Shown here: positions 62,008 to 64,000 of the stretch, one piece after another
How the letters are laid out: each line of letters begins with the position of its first letter
Numbering within the stretch: position 1 is the first letter of the stretch
Assembly: GCF_004310865.1 (NCBI RefSeq)
Contig: NZ_SIXI01000002.1
Location: 186,001-250,000 of the forward strand
DNA: 64,000 nucleotides
Origin: Aquabacterium lacunae
GTDB taxonomy: Bacteria; Pseudomonadota; Gammaproteobacteria; Burkholderiales; Burkholderiaceae_C
Direction: 5' to 3'
Translations under genes and position numbers: made by a program
The notes under the pieces: model-generated
Database searches by the model: none
The model's input: the letters and a program-made list of their open reading frames with translations, nothing else
Told to the model about the DNA's origin: nothing

Positions 62008-63012
62008 TCAGGAGGCGCGAGGGCCGTTGGAGGCGTCACCGCGCCAGGGCGGGCGAACGTGTTGGAGGTTGCGCACCACCTCACGCACCTGCTCGCGCAA
62101 CCAGCGACTGCCGGCCGAGTGGTGGGTCAGGTCATGCCACAGCTGATAGTAGTTCATGGCCGGGAAGCTGACCGGGCACTTGATGATCTTGACGCGCAGC
62201 TGCTGGGCGTAGCGCTCGCAGAAGCGGCGGCCGGTGGTCAGCACCAGCAGCGAGCCGGCCACCATGTAGGGCAGCTGGGCGAAGTGGGGGTTGCGCACCG
62301 CGATGTTGCGCTTGAGGCCCTGCATGGCCAGGTGTTCGTCGATGACGCCGATGCCGCCGGGGTGCAAGGCGGGCGGCGCCACGTGCTCGGCCTGCAGGTA
62401 CTGCTCGAGCGACCAGGCCCGCTTGCCCTCCTTGGGCAGGCGCGCGGCCGGATGGTCTTCAGACACCAGGCACACCACTTCGTCGCTGATCAGGCGGCCC
62501 AGGTGCAGCTCGTCAGACGGCTCCAGCCAGTTGCCGATGACCAGATCGACCTCGCCACGGGCCAGGCTGCGGCGGTAATCGAGGTCGCCCGACAGGGGCA
62601 CGAACTCGAGCCGCACGTTCGGCGCCTGCCGCTTGATCTGCAAGGTGAGTTCCGGCAGAAAGAAGGGGTCGAGGTAGTCGGTGGCCGCGATGCGGAAGGT
62701 GAGCTGCGTGGTGGCCGGGTCGAAATCACGCACCGTGTTCTTGCTGCCGAACATGGCCTGGGCCTGGTGCAGGATGATGGTGGCCGGCTCGAGCAGGTTC
62801 AGCGCCACATCGGTGGGCGCCATGCTCTGGCCACAGCGCACCAGCAAAGGATCTCCGGTCAGCTCGCGCAGGCGCTTGAGTTGCGCGCTGACGGCAGGCT
62901 GACTGGTCTGCAGGCGGATGGCCGCCCGGGAGACGCTGCATTCGGTGATCACAGTGTGCAAGACCCTGATGAGAGAGATGTCGATCTTGTCGAAAACAGC
63001 GTTCTTGTTCAT
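62008..63012 (-). CDS. LysR-family transcriptional regulator of the purine locus
   Basis: This 334-residue LysR-type regulator has an N-terminal winged helix-turn-helix (about 10-68, VLHTVITECSVSRAAIRLQT then SQPAVSAQLKRLRE). A two-lobe inducer domain follows (TFRIAATDYLDPFFLPELTL, then RLEFVPLSGDLDYRR). It is the first gene of the guaD-importer run and is divergent from xdhA, the standard position for a LysR activator of both. The inducer is unknown; a purine is the obvious guess. ATG 63012 is used as start. Confidence 0.92.
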   Translation of the reverse strand: MNKNAVFDKIDISLIRVLHTVITECSVSRAAIRLQTSQPAVSAQLKRLRELTGDPLLVRCGQSMAPTDVALNLLEPATIILHQAQAMFGSKNTVRDFDPATTQLTFRIAATDYLDPFFLPELTLQIKRQAPNVRLEFVPLSGDLDYRRSLARGEVDLVIGNWLEPSDELHLGRLISDEVVCLVSEDHPAARLPKEGKRAWSLEQYLQAEHVAPPALHPGGIGVIDEHLAMQGLKRNIAVRNPHFAQLPYMVAGSLLVLTTGRRFCERYAQQLRVKIIKCPVSFPAMNYYQLWHDLTHHSAGSRWLREQVREVVRNLQHVRPPWRGDASNGPRAS

Positions 63013-63022
63013 ATGTGTATGG

Positions 63023-63037
63023 TGATACCGCTTATCA
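63023..63037. promoter_or_regulatory. candidate LysR operator in the divergent region
   Basis: TGATA-CCGCT-TATCA is a perfect 5-5-5 inverted repeat in the 132-base space between the LysR gene and xdhA. A position next to its own start codon fits autoregulation by a LysR protein. The site was found by eye only. Confidence 0.45.
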
Positions 63038-63087
63038 AGCACATGCTATACCGCAAGCACCGGCACGCCTTACCCTCAGAAGGTGGA

Positions 63088-63144
63088 ATGGCCCTTGCGT
63101 GCAGGGATGCAACCCAGCGCCCGGCCGCCGACACCAGCCCCTGA
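63088..63144 (+). CDS. possible 18-residue upstream ORF of xdhA
   Basis: An ATG at 63088 with AAGGTGG just before it opens a 19-codon frame (MALACRDATQRPAADTSP) whose stop touches the xdhA ATG at 63145. The Shine-Dalgarno is better than that of xdhA itself, so ribosomes may reach xdhA by coupling. It could equally be chance. Confidence 0.35.
   Translation: MALACRDATQRPAADTSP

Positions 63145-64000
<856 letters not shown>

Overview
The window is about 64 kb of GC-rich chromosome (by eye roughly 65% G+C) from a betaproteobacterium, most likely Burkholderiales (Comamonadaceae or a Leptothrix/Aquabacterium-like relative; the genus is a guess). The basis is the beta-type gene order (rpmF-plsX-fabHDG-acpP-fabF next to rpoE-rseA-mucD-lepA-lepB-rnc-era-recO-pdxJ-acpS), the cysteine-poor DksA, and the protein sequences themselves. 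Nearly all of it is dense core genome. I saw no tRNA, rRNA, insertion sequence, prophage or CRISPR array.

Layout. 1-6.9 kb (minus): lipid and envelope genes plsC (cut by the left edge), gmhB, glyS, glyQ, lnt, corC. 7-10.7 kb (plus): a CobW/P47K metal GTPase, dksA, and a STAS-domain protein built from two similar modules. 10.7-16.3 kb: coaX, a chalcone-isomerase-like exported protein, an HDOD protein, sppA, a Rieske protein, a HAD phosphatase and rluC. 16.2-20 kb (plus): rne, with a strong promoter candidate inside the 5' end of rluC and a leader of about 0.7 kb. 20-29.2 kb (minus): tightly overlapping lepA-lepB-DUF4845-rnc-era-recO-pdxJ-acpS-nagZ, then two poorly known genes. 29.6-40.6 kb (minus): yceD-rpmF-plsX-fabH-fabD-fabG-acpP-fabF, a YgfX-like membrane protein, rpoE, rseA, then a Do-type protease (mucD). 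No rseB lies between rseA and mucD. 40.6-51.9 kb: maf, an RsmI-like methyltransferase, a DUF3429 protein, an M61 peptidase, a DUF3108 protein, dsbC, a UbiH-like hydroxylase, ychF, a large unknown protein, an outer-membrane-like protein and cheW. 52-64 kb: an FtsX-like permease and a purine salvage/catabolism locus. The locus holds adenine deaminase, a BMP-type nucleoside ABC importer (binding protein, two permeases, double ATPase), guanine deaminase and a LysR regulator, with xanthine dehydrogenase small subunit xdhA divergent and cut by the right edge.

How the parts fit. The purine locus would import nucleosides or bases, deaminate adenine to hypoxanthine and guanine to xanthine, and oxidise both with the molybdenum enzyme that begins at the right edge. 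The central block joins fatty-acid synthesis to envelope-stress sigma factor genes and then to translation, RNA-processing and cofactor genes. Intergenic spaces are short. The regulatory elements named here (promoters, hairpins, palindromes, possible leaderless starts) were read by eye and are unverified. I found no clearly new multigene system. The best leads are the double-module STAS protein, the hairpin abutting the lepA start codon, the orphan terminator upstream of coaX, the palindromes in the fab region and the missing rseB.
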